A stretch of 6,789 nucleotides of DNA, from positions 1 to 6,789 of the forward strand of contig JAJKIL010000282.1 in NCBI GenBank assembly GCA_021154515.1, in the 5' to 3' direction. Under the pieces are notes generated by a model. The model did no database searches and had not been told where the DNA came from. It saw nothing but the letters and a program-made list of their open reading frames with translations. This DNA comes from Niastella sp. Its GTDB lineage: Bacteria > Bacteroidota > Bacteroidia > Chitinophagales > Chitinophagaceae. This document shows, piece after piece, positions 1-6,745 of the stretch; position 1 is the stretch's first letter, and each line of letters opens with the position of its first letter. A program made the position numbers and the translations under genes.

Positions 1-1
1 G

Positions 2-184
2 AACAATATCGGCCATATTTCATTAATTGTCTGTTGGTCAGATCAAATAAAAGACTGGAATGTAAAGCCAACCTTTCAGCAGCTAAATGATTTTCGACCC
101 ACATTAAGAAATACCCGGTTCCTTTTTGAAGATCATTCTTACTGTGATTACAATCCTCCGGATAACAACCAACCATCGATCTAA
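2..184 (+). CDS. C-terminal fragment of an unrecognised protein (5' end outside the window)
   Basis: An open frame runs from the left edge of the window for 60 codons to TAA at 182-184. The peptide has mixed, ordinary protein composition: a hydrophobic stretch near its start (GHISLIVCW), then a polar region, ending in an Asn/Pro/Asp-rich tail (YNPPDNNQPSI). The other two plus-strand frames have early stops; frame 1, for example, hits TGA near base 90. I recognise no domain and cannot assign a function. It lies upstream of, and on the same strand as, the small hypothetical gene at 252, with a 67-base gap. It could be a chance open frame, because only 60 codons are visible. Confidence 0.42.
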   Translation, partial: NNIGHISLIVCWSDQIKDWNVKPTFQQLNDFRPTLRNTRFLFEDHSYCDYNPPDNNQPSI

Positions 185-216
185 TCCTTAAGTAACTACA
201 CCGACCCTTTTTGAAA

Positions 217-230
217 GCGCTTTACAGCGC
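217..230 (+). terminator. Small hairpin after the left-edge gene, possible weak terminator
   Basis: GCGCT (217-221) and AGCGC (226-230) form a 5-bp stem around a TTAC loop. An AT-rich stretch (ATTATTCT) follows. It lies 33 bases after the stop at 182-184 and ahead of the start at 252. The stem is short and there is no clean T-run, so it is only a weak candidate. Confidence 0.22.
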
Positions 231-251
231 ATTATTCTGTCACTCATAACA

Positions 252-527
252 ATGAGTATGGCTAATATTTCCACAACCCAACACATGGGCTTTTCACAAA
301 CCATGGATGACTTTATTAAAAAACTGGAAGTTGTTGGTTTGCATGATTTTTCCGCAAAAGCAATCGTTACTGAACTTAAAAAAGAGTTGTTTTTACTCGA
401 AAACATATTCGCAGAATATGATTCCAAAACAAAACAACTTAAACACCTGGTGAGTGAATATCAGAAGATACAGCGCAACGCGCGCATTAATCTTCGCATT
501 TGCCAACAAATCTGTTCCAAAGTTTAA
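252..527 (+). CDS. Small hypothetical protein, helical and charged, 91 residues
   Basis: An ATG at 252 opens a 91-residue frame closed by TAA at 525-527. A second ATG lies at 258 and a third at 285, so the true start could be any of these. I do not recognise the family. The protein has no signal peptide and no membrane segment. Residues from about 35 to 85 are rich in Lys, Glu, Leu and Gln (for example TELKKELFLLENIF and KQLKHLVSEYQKIQ), which suggests a long amphipathic helix or short coiled coil in a soluble cytoplasmic protein. The last residues include two Cys (CQQIC). The frame ends 51 bases before the receptor signal-peptide ATG at 579 and is on the same strand, but nothing shows functional linkage. 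An opposite-strand frame (427-188) overlaps it and looks less protein-like. Confidence 0.5.
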   Translation: MSMANISTTQHMGFSQTMDDFIKKLEVVGLHDFSAKAIVTELKKELFLLENIFAEYDSKTKQLKHLVSEYQKIQRNARINLRICQQICSKV

Positions 528-578
528 TCTATTAAATAAAACCAGTACCAGAACTAAAAAGAAATCAACGCTCATTAT

Positions 579-659
579 ATGAATATTACAAAATTAATTA
601 CACGATTACTTTTGTTATTTTGTCTGTTTAATCTCTTTCCTGATTTGTATGCACAGTAA
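579..659 (+). other. Orphaned signal peptide mini-ORF of the broken receptor (26 codons plus TAA)
   Basis: The frame from ATG 579 encodes a basic N-terminus with Lys5 and Arg9, a hydrophobic core LLLLFCLFNLF, and a signal-peptidase-I-like end (LYAQ, with cleavage plausible after Ala25). It stops at TAA 657-659. The peptide starting TTSSLTG follows immediately in the same phase, exactly where a mature receptor would begin. The reading frame and hydrophobicity are seen directly. That codon 27 was once a sense codon such as CAA or GAA is inference, since either is one base change from TAA. Confidence 0.8.
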
Positions 660-3600
660 ACCACTTCTTCATTGACGGGTATAATAAAAGACAGTAAAGG
701 TGCGCCTTTGGAAGGAGTGACCATATCGCTGGTTCATGAGCCCACAGGGTTTACTACCAAAGCAGTGAGTAATAGCAAGGGCTATTATTACTTAAATAAC
801 CTTCAAGCCGGTGGCCCTTACACCATCAGTTTTTCTTCGATCGGTTTTAATACTGATAATAGAAATGTTAGCCTTATACTGGGTTCCAACACCATCAATC
901 CACAATTGACAGAAGCGTCTAAAACCTTAACGGAGGTTACTATTTCTGCCAGAACCGGCTTAAAAGGGGCTAATTTAAGTGTAGGGCAAACCCAGATAAA
1001 GAATATGCCCACGTTGAGCAGAAGCCTGCAGGACATGACTAAAATTACGCCGCAAAGTAATAATAACTCGTTTGCCGGTACCAACTTCCGCTATAACAAC
1101 GTTACCATCGATGGTGCTATTAACAATGATGCCATCGGATTCAGTCCTTCACTCGGAGGCCAAACCAATGCTTCCGGACAGCCAGGTAGCAGTACACGCA
1201 CCAATCCGGTATCATTAGATGCCATCCAGGACGTTCAGGTATATCTTACCCCGTATGATGTAAAGATCGGTAACTTCCTCGGGGGCAGTATCAATGCCGT
1301 AACCCGCAGCGGAGGCAACCAGGTGCATGGTTCGGTATATGGATTTGGCCGGTCTGCCTTTTTGGTAGGGCCTAACAATGCTGGTGATAAAAGCAAACTG
1401 CCTACAGAATTCCACGACTATCAAACCGGTTTCAGAGTAGGTCTTCCCATTATCAAGAACAAGCTTTTCTTCTTTACCAATGAAGAGATCACCCGCCGCG
1501 TAGACCCCGTTATCCTGGCCGCAGGTTCTGGTGATAACACGATCATCTCCCTCGCACAGGCCCAATCTATCGATTCGGTTATGCGCAATAAATATGGTAT
1601 TGCCAATGGCGCCGGCGCTTATGGAAATACTACTATCTATTCTAATTCCACCAAGTTCTTCAACCGGTTAGACTGGGTAATCAGCCCCAAGCACAGATTG
1701 TCGCTCAGAAATAATACGATCACTTCATCCGCTACCAACCTGGAGCGTGACCAACAGAACTTCCGCTTTGGCGATATCGATTTCAAACAGGTGAACAATC
1801 AAACTTCTACCGTATTGGAGTTGAAATCAAACTTCAACAGCAGTTTATCAAATAGCCTGGTGCTTGGTTAGTCAAACATTCATGACTACAGACAGCCAGC
1901 TTCTAACCCATCTTTACCACAAGTTGAGATCGCCTCCAATGGCGGTACCATCTTCCTGGGTACAGATAGAGAAGGGGCCATCTTCAACATGAAACAGAAG
2001 ACCTATGAATTCACCGATAATTTTACCTGGGTTAAAGGAAATAACACTTTTACATTCGGAACTCACAATGAGTTCTACGATATTACCTATGGATTTGTGA
2101 ACTCCTGGAACGGCCGCGTTGCTTATGGCAGTGTTAACGACTTCCTCAATAACAAACCTAGCCGGGTTAGAACCAACTTTAATTATACGGATAATACCCG
2201 TGATTACATCTGGAACAATCCGCCTGCAGCCTTCAAGATCAATCTGTACAGTTTGTATGCGCAGGATGAGATCCGGGTGGGCAAGTTGAAACTGACACCT
2301 GGTATCCGGGTTGATCTGGCCGATTTACCAAACAAACAGCCACTGAGCCCCAAAACAACCTCAGCCCCTGTTGATCCTAACTATGGCACAACCTATACCT
2401 ATACCCTGCCAAAAGATATTAAAAACGACTTCCTGGGACAATTGCAGGTGTCGCCCCGCCTCGGATTTAATTATGATGTAATGGGTAATCAACGATTCAT
2501 CATCAGAGGTGGTACCGGTATTTTCACTGGCCGTATACCATTTGCATGGCTGGGTTATGCCTATTATAACAATGGGGTTACCTATGGCGCCTATGACCAA
2601 AAATCGTCTACACCATATGCTGCTGGAACCGATCCTATCAAAGACGCCCTCAGCAGTAATATAGGTGAAGCAAATTTTGTAAAGAATCAAAACAAGGATA
2701 TTAAGGATGCCAACGGCGCCACCCAGGTTGACTTAGTTGACAATAAATTTAAAATGCCACAGGCATGGCGCAGCAGCCTAGCATTTGATTATACATTACC
2801 TGCCGGTTGGAAATTTACCCTGGAAGGAATTTATACAAAGGTGATCTATGACCTGAAATTTCAGCAGATCAACTATGTAGACAATCCTACTTATTACGTT
2901 TATGACACCAAGCATCAGCAACCTATTTACTCAGGTGCAAAGATCAACACAGCGTACACCAACGCTTATTTGCTGAGCAATACAAAAGAAGGAAACAGAT
3001 ACAGCATCACTGCACAGGTCGCCAAAGCATTTGATTTTGGTCTTACTGTAAATGCAGCTTATACCTATGGTCAATCAAAAGATATCACCAACGGTATCCG
3101 TAACTCAATGGAATCTAACTGGCAGTTGAACCAGGCATTGAGTCCTAACAACCCAGGACTGGCCTATTCTAACTTCGATACCCGCCATAGGATCGTTTCT
3201 ACTGCTAATTACAGATTAGACTGGAACAATGCCAAGAAGTACATTACCACCCTTTCATTGTACTTCAGCGCTGCTTCAGGCGTACCATACTCTTATGGAT
3301 TGATCAACACAACGTATGACGGAACCGGTCAATCACAAAGTCTGGTATATATTCCAAAAACTGAAGATCTGGGTAAATTCTTTGCTGATCAAACGATGGC
3401 TACTGCGTTTGACAACTATGTAAATGGCGACAAGTACCTGAAGACACGTCGTGGTGATTTTACTGAACGCAATGGCGGACGTACACCCTGGAATACTACA
3501 ATGGACTTTCGTCTTGCACAGGATTTCAACTTAACTGTTGGAAAGAATGTACATACGATCACATTTACTTATGACATTGTTAACTTAACCAACTTGTTGA

Positions 3601-3794
3601 ACAGTAATTGGGGAAAAGTATATTTCTCACCAAATACTTTCAACTCAATGGCATCAACCGGGCTAAAGGTAACAGCTCCTGCTACAGCTGGCGCTTACCC
3701 AACCTATACCTGGGCTAACCCTGGTAAGCCCTATTCAGTTGATTTCTTTGGCTCACGTTACCAAATGCAAGCTGGGTTGAGATATACTTTTTAG
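579..3794 (+). pseudogene. Oar-like TonB-dependent outer-membrane receptor, interrupted by two in-frame stop codons
   Basis: ATG at 579 starts a 1072-codon frame, ending in TAG at 3792-3794, that stays in one phase throughout. Codons 1-26 are a typical signal peptide (MNITK, a Leu/Phe-rich core, then LYAQ). Codons 33-112 form a carboxypeptidase-regulatory-like domain (TGIIKDSKG, EGVTISL, GYYYLNNLQAGGPYTISFS). Codons about 118-250 are the TonB plug (TEVTISARTG, NVTIDGAINND, NFLGGSINAVTRSGG). The rest is beta-barrel, rich in alternating aromatics, ending in AGLRYTF, the usual outer-membrane sorting end. The length suits this family, in which the intact protein imports a substrate or handles large ligands using TonB energy; the substrate cannot be told here. 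TAA at 657-659 (codon 27) separates the signal peptide from the body, and TAG at 1869-1871 (codon 431) cuts the barrel in two. The 39 codons between that TAG and the Met at 1989 read as normal barrel sequence (SNIHDYRQPAS, GGTIFLGTDREGAIFN), so 1989 is not a true gene start. TTG at 672 could start translation of the body only without export. Either the gene is recently inactivated, or one or both stops are sequencing errors, or the stops are read through. Confidence 0.86.
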
Positions 3795-3820
3795 TTTTTC
3801 AATCTAGTAGAGATATATTT

Positions 3821-3849
3821 AAAAGGCCCCGGTAATGCCGGGGCCTTTT
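3821..3849 (+). terminator. Strong rho-independent terminator after the receptor gene
   Basis: A perfect 12-bp inverted repeat, AAAAGGCCCCGG (3821-3832) and CCGGGGCCTTTT (3838-3849), encloses a TAATG loop. The GC-rich stem with A-run and T-run flanks is the classic form, starting 26 bases after the receptor stop at 3794. The flanking A and T runs make it able to work in both directions, so it may also stop minus-strand transcripts coming from 4060. Confidence 0.88.
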
Positions 3850-3883
3850 CGTTGAAAGTCGATAACTTACAAATCTCCTTACA

Positions 3884-3954
3884 TATATCTCGCCAAAATT
3901 CTATTTTTTGGTTAATTTTGGCGAGATATAATCTCAGATATCTCGCCATTTTAA
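3884..3954. repeat. Three alternating copies of an inverted motif (TGGCGAGATAT core)
   Basis: Copy A at 3884-3900 (TATATCTCGCCAAAATT) and copy B at 3914-3930 (AATTTTGGCGAGATATA) are perfect 17-bp inverted repeats around a 13-base loop. Copy C at 3938-3948 (ATATCTCGCCA) returns to the orientation of A and pairs perfectly over 11 bp with part of B (3919-3929) around an 8-base loop. B can therefore pair with A or with C but not both at once. The block sits past the receptor terminator and about 100 bases beyond the YHS gene's stop. It contains no ORF. It could be a regulatory or operator array, a remnant of a small palindromic repeat element, or RNA structure. The role is unknown. Confidence 0.75.
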
Positions 3955-3977
3955 TTAAATTTTCGTCATTTTGGCTG

Positions 3978-4008
3978 ATTACCCCGGCCGTGTTCAGGCC
4001 GAGGTAAT
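3978..4008 (-). terminator. Imperfect hairpin downstream of the YHS gene, possible minus-strand terminator
   Basis: ATTACCCCGGCC (3978-3989) pairs with GGCCGAGGTAAT (3997-4008) around the loop GTGTTCA; the 12-bp stem has one C/A mismatch. On the minus strand it lies 51 bases after the stop of the YHS gene at 4060, so it could end that operon. No long T-run follows directly on that strand, so termination there is uncertain, and the terminator at 3821-3849 may act as backup. Confidence 0.5.
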
Positions 4009-4059
4009 TATGGAAGATTTATTCAATTAAGACAGCTCTTATAAAAGGTATCAGATTCC

Positions 4060-4362
4060 TTAATGCCTGTATTTCGATGCTAAAAAAGCTTCCGGTGTTT
4101 TTAGAAAATCGCTTTTACATTCTTTTGAACAGAATCCATATACTTTTCCTTTATAATGAGCGGTATCCTGTATGCCCGCTGTCAGCAGCATTCCACAGGC
4201 CAGGTCCATTTTACTCGCAAACTCAACACCATCAAAAGGCTTTTTTGGGGTAGCCATCGTTGGATCTTTATGGGTGGTTTCAACAGCTTTTGGATGATTG
4301 CTGTTGTTGCAGGCCAACAATACCGTTACTAAAAGCAGCGCAAACAATACATTTAATTTCAT
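4060..4362 (-). CDS. YHS-domain lipoprotein, probable metal-binding
   Basis: This 100-residue protein starts at ATG 4362 and ends with TAA at 4060-4062. Residues 1-18 are a lipoprotein signal with lipobox LLAC (Cys18), so the mature protein should be lipid-anchored in the envelope. A polar linker runs to about residue 45. Residues about 50-95 match the YHS domain: ACGM (Cys56), AHYKGKVYGFC (His69, Cys78), KECKSDF (Cys82), then KTPEAFL. YHS domains are short Cys-containing modules found in metal-handling proteins, including copper-transporting ATPases; the three Cys and the His make soft-metal binding plausible here, but the metal is inference. The gene lies 10 bases after the BNR lipoprotein gene on the same strand, so the two are almost certainly co-transcribed, with this gene last. 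Its 3' end faces the broken receptor gene. Confidence 0.9.
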   Translation of the reverse strand: MKLNVLFALLLVTVLLACNNSNHPKAVETTHKDPTMATPKKPFDGVEFASKMDLACGMLLTAGIQDTAHYKGKVYGFCSKECKSDFLKTPEAFLASKYRH

Positions 4363-4372
4363 CGGTTCTATT

Positions 4373-5584
4373 TTAATTTATATCCACCAATTGATAGGTT
4401 ACATAGGGTTTATCACCGCTATTCAGGGTATAGGCTACCATCGATTGATGATCATTTAATGATGACAATACCGGGAAACTGGCAGACGAGGTATCGGCGG
4501 TTAAAAAATTAAGTCCTTTGCTTTTCCCATCTATGTCCCGTACCTGGATGCCTATTTTTTTACTTACCTTATTGTTAACCACTTTCGATTCATCCCAAAC
4601 AATCACCACCGTTCCATTAGTCAACGAGGCCAGTTGGGGATGCGAACCTTGTGAACTTACACTGTCATGTTGAACGAAGGTCTTTCCATTATCAGTTGAC
4701 CTGGTATAAAAACAACCTTTTATCTTTCCGCCCGTAAACCAGGAAAAGTGCAATCCATCGGCATTTTCCGTCATGGCCGGGCCGGTATGCGGACAGCCAT
4801 TCAGCACCCAGTTGTCATTGCTGATCCTTTCCGGCGCCGTAAAAGTTTTTCCTGCATCATAGGACGCCATATGCACCATATCGCGGATGCTGTCATTAAT
4901 AATACCCCGGTACAACACATGCATACTTCCTTTTTTATCAACAAAGAGATCGGTACGGCAGCACTGGCAGCAGGGCTGACTGATCAACCGCGCATTTTCA
5001 AACCCATTCTTACCCTGAGTAGTTGCAAAAAACAGGGCTGATCCTTCTTTTGTGATTGTTTTCCGGTTATCGAGCCACACGATACCCGCTTCGCCATCAG
5101 GTAATAAAGCGATGTCGTAATATCGCTGGTCGTAACTGGCGGTATCACTAACAAGCGACTTAGGGGCCGTCCAGCTTTTCCCTTCATCAAACGACTGCAC
5201 ATAATACACCAATCCCGAATATTTGTTTCTGGGATTCGGATTAGCCGCCCCCCATAAAGCAATTATTTCATGTGAGGGTTTGAAGATGATCTTGGGCAGG
5301 TTTTCACCATGCGGTTGAATATTGCTGCTGGCGGGTATTACTACAGGCGCACCAAAGGTTTTTCCATCTTTACAAATGGCATAGCAAAATGCAGAAGTGC
5401 TGTCATTTATCATGCGCACCCAGCTAATGACGGTATTGCCGTTTTCATCTTTGGTAAGGAATGGACATTGGCCGGGAATGGAATCGATTTGCACCGCCTG
5501 TTCGGGCGCAATTAATGGCTTTGCCGGAGTATTCATGCACCCGGTACAATATATAGTGAGGGTTACGATAATCAGGTATTTCAT
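4373..5584 (-). CDS. BNR/Asp-box sialidase-like beta-propeller lipoprotein with a CCxCC cluster
   Basis: This 403-residue protein starts at ATG 5584 and ends in TAA at 4373-4375. The N-terminus MKYLIIVTLTIYCTGC has a lipobox ending at Cys16, predicting a lipid-anchored envelope protein. Asp-box (BNR) motifs, which mark beta-propeller blades, occur at residues 131-138 (SFDEGKSW), 241-248 (SYDAGKTF) and 296-303 (STDNGKTF), with a degenerate one near 70-77 (CKDGKTF). Other notable motifs are HGENLPK (92-98), WLDNR (170-174), PCCQCCRTD (204-212) and NGCPHTGP (262-269). The catalytic Arg triad and nucleophile of true sialidases cannot be confirmed by eye, and annotation as exo-alpha-sialidase would be by fold only. 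The Cys cluster plus conserved His and Cys suggests metal or redox chemistry instead. It is preceded by the Cys-rich membrane protein gene (92-base gap) and followed by the YHS lipoprotein gene (10-base gap), which supports a joint envelope function. Confidence 0.87.
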   Translation of the reverse strand: MKYLIIVTLTIYCTGCMNTPAKPLIAPEQAVQIDSIPGQCPFLTKDENGNTVISWVRMINDSTSAFCYAICKDGKTFGAPVVIPASSNIQPHGENLPKIIFKPSHEIIALWGAANPNPRNKYSGLVYYVQSFDEGKSWTAPKSLVSDTASYDQRYYDIALLPDGEAGIVWLDNRKTITKEGSALFFATTQGKNGFENARLISQPCCQCCRTDLFVDKKGSMHVLYRGIINDSIRDMVHMASYDAGKTFTAPERISNDNWVLNGCPHTGPAMTENADGLHFSWFTGGKIKGCFYTRSTDNGKTFVQHDSVSSQGSHPQLASLTNGTVVIVWDESKVVNNKVSKKIGIQVRDIDGKSKGLNFLTADTSSASFPVLSSLNDHQSMVAYTLNSGDKPYVTYQLVDIN

Positions 5585-5676
5585 TTGCTTTTTTAAAGAG
5601 ATTGGTAAAATTATAAACAGCAGGCGTTCGCCATCTCAGTATATCAACTGAATGGTCAATCCATTATTATAAAACC

Positions 5677-6096
5677 TTATACCTGTGGAGGGTGAAAGAA
5701 AGTAGTGAAGAACCCTGCGTAAATGGTTTCTTTTATCCGTGGATAGCTGATTGCGGTAAAGGTAAACGCCGGGGTAAGTTTTGCTTGCGGGTAGTCTGCA
5801 CAAATGAGTTCGAATTTATTTTCAGCTTTGCGTTCCGGGTTGTCCTGGTCTTTCTTCTGCTCCTGCTTCATCACCTTCATCATGTGACATTTCCCATTAC
5901 AATGCATTTGTGGTTTGTTCCTGTTTACACAAAGGTTTTGGGCGATGTAGCTGCGGTTAAGCTGGAAATCCAACACAATAAACAGCTTGCTGAAAGATTG
6001 TACCAGCAGTCCCAAAAACACTAATATAAGGGCAACATACTTCAAAGCGAGTGCAAAGATAGAAGCAAACAGGCGGTATTTTATGAGCAAAATCAA
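5677..6096 (-). CDS. Small membrane-anchored Cys-rich protein with CNGKC and FHPP motifs
   Basis: The 139-residue frame ends in TAA at 5677-5679. The start is uncertain. No in-frame ATG exists between the upstream stop (TAA at 6123-6121) and the protein's N-terminus, so TTG at 6096 or TTG at 6090 is the best candidate. Residues about 8-33 are a strong hydrophobic segment (FASIFALALKYVALILVFLGLLV split around Lys19), most likely a membrane anchor or uncleaved signal. Then come Cys56, MHCNGKCHMMK (64-74, Cys66 and Cys70), a highly charged stretch about 74-95, Cys99 and a C-terminal FFHPPQV. I know this pattern from short uncharacterised Bacteroidota proteins but not a named function. Cys, His and Met in one short segment resemble soft-metal ligands, so metal binding is inferred. 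It precedes the BNR and YHS lipoprotein genes and is probably first in their operon. Confidence 0.8.
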   Translation of the reverse strand: MILLIKYRLFASIFALALKYVALILVFLGLLVQSFSKLFIVLDFQLNRSYIAQNLCVNRNKPQMHCNGKCHMMKVMKQEQKKDQDNPERKAENKFELICADYPQAKLTPAFTFTAISYPRIKETIYAGFFTTFFHPPQV

Positions 6097-6098
6097 TA

Positions 6099-6138
6099 TA
6101 ATCAGCCAAAACCATTGATTTTAGGTGATTCTGGCTGA
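6099..6138 (-). promoter_or_regulatory. TGGCTGA inverted repeat upstream of the Cys-rich cluster
   Basis: TCAGCCA (6102-6108) and TGGCTGA (6132-6138) are 7-bp inverted repeats, 23 bases apart, between the response regulator gene and the cluster's first gene. The first half lies inside the 13-base word repeated at 3969-3981. It may be an operator, a weak hairpin terminating the response regulator transcript, or chance. I saw no good Bacteroidota -7 element (TAnnTTTG) in this gap. Confidence 0.35.
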
Positions 6139-6178
6139 ATACTATAAGATGCCCGTTGTATCAGGCGGGGAATGGCAT

Positions 6179-6607
6179 TCAGATCTGTTGGCCGGGAGAT
6201 GTTGGATTCCTCCAGTCAAGTGAAAAAAGGTGTTCCAGCTTCTTACGAAGTTCCCCGAGGTTAAAAGGCTTTACCAGGAAAAATGTTGCGCCCAACTCCT
6301 TCCCTTCTTCAAGATGAACCGGGTCAAGAATGCCAGTAAAAATAACGATTGGGATCTGCGTGTAATGAGGAAGCTTCCGAATGCGGGCCAATGCCTCCTT
6401 ACCGCTTATTTGCGGCATGCGCCAGTCTAGAATTACAATGTCAGGAACGGAATCTGCATCACCACTTGCCATCCGGGCAAGGGCCGAGTTTGCGTTCTTC
6501 TCATATATCAATTCTACACCTTTACAACACTCATTCAAAGCAGCTGTAAAAATATAATGTTCCTCATCGTCATCATCGATAAGTAATACCTTTTCAGGGA
6601 AATCCAT
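6179..6607 (-). CDS. Single-domain response regulator (CheY-like receiver)
   Basis: This 142-residue protein starts at ATG 6607 and ends with TGA at 6179-6181. The whole protein is one receiver domain with no output domain. The acidic pocket is LLIDDDDEEH (Asp11, Asp12), the phospho-acceptor is Asp61 in ILDWRMP, the switch residue is Thr91 in IVIFTG, and the conserved Lys113 is in LVKPF. All expected catalytic residues are present, so it should be phosphorylated by a partner histidine kinase and signal through protein contacts. A short tail after about residue 128 (LDWRNPTSPGQQI) is not part of the fold. No kinase gene is visible in the window. It is upstream of the Cys-rich membrane protein gene on the same strand with an 82-base gap, so co-transcription is possible but the gap and the hairpin in it leave room for separate control. 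Confidence 0.95.
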   Translation of the reverse strand: MDFPEKVLLIDDDDEEHYIFTAALNECCKGVELIYEKNANSALARMASGDADSVPDIVILDWRMPQISGKEALARIRKLPHYTQIPIVIFTGILDPVHLEEGKELGATFFLVKPFNLGELRKKLEHLFSLDWRNPTSPGQQI

Positions 6608-6710
6608 GCTTATTTGGTCTTACAATGAAACAAGGAATCATTCGCCATGCGATGGAACACTAAATTAAATATTACAGATTAAAAACAGCTATGGACCGAT
6701 AAAAATTTAT

Positions 6711-6745
6711 CAATTATATCTATTTCAATGACTGTAAATTACAAA
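6711..6745 (-). promoter_or_regulatory. Possible Bacteroidota-type promoter for the response regulator gene
   Basis: On the minus strand, TTTG (6745-6742) is followed after 23 bases by TATAATTG (6718-6711). This is one mismatch from the phylum's TAnnTTTG -7 box, with spacing at the upper end of the usual range. It lies about 100 bases upstream of ATG 6607. The region is AT-rich, so a chance match is quite possible. Confidence 0.28.

Noticed and set aside
188..427. Minus-strand 79-residue frame
   Set aside because: It is Ser/Met/Cys-rich with no recognisable pattern and overlaps the more protein-like plus-strand frame at 252-527.
1215..1565. Minus-strand 116-residue frame inside the receptor
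   Set aside because: It is a shadow of the receptor coding strand, with unlikely composition and no domain.
1989..3794. A separate 601-residue outer-membrane protein gene starting at ATG 1989
   Set aside because: The frame is continuous with the upstream receptor part; the 39 codons after TAG 1869-1871 already read as barrel sequence, and there is no signal peptide at 1989. It is the C-terminal part of the broken receptor.
579..3794. Stop-codon reassignment or a TAA/TAG recoding system
   Set aside because: The receptor itself ends properly at TAG after the canonical RYTF end, and other genes end properly at TAA and TGA. Two isolated stops in one gene fit nonsense mutation or error better.
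3913..3920. TAATTTTG, a match to the Bacteroidota -7 promoter box
   Set aside because: It is part of the inverted repeat, has no -33 TTTG at suitable distance, and no plus-strand gene lies downstream.
4748..5041. Plus-strand 97-residue frame inside the BNR lipoprotein gene
   Set aside because: It lies wholly opposite a well-supported gene with Asp boxes and a lipobox; it is a shadow frame.
5692..6024. Plus-strand 110-residue frame opposite the CNGKC protein
   Set aside because: The Leu/His-rich run is the antisense of the Lys/Glu/Gln stretch and the CNGKC region; the minus-strand protein has family motifs and a membrane segment.
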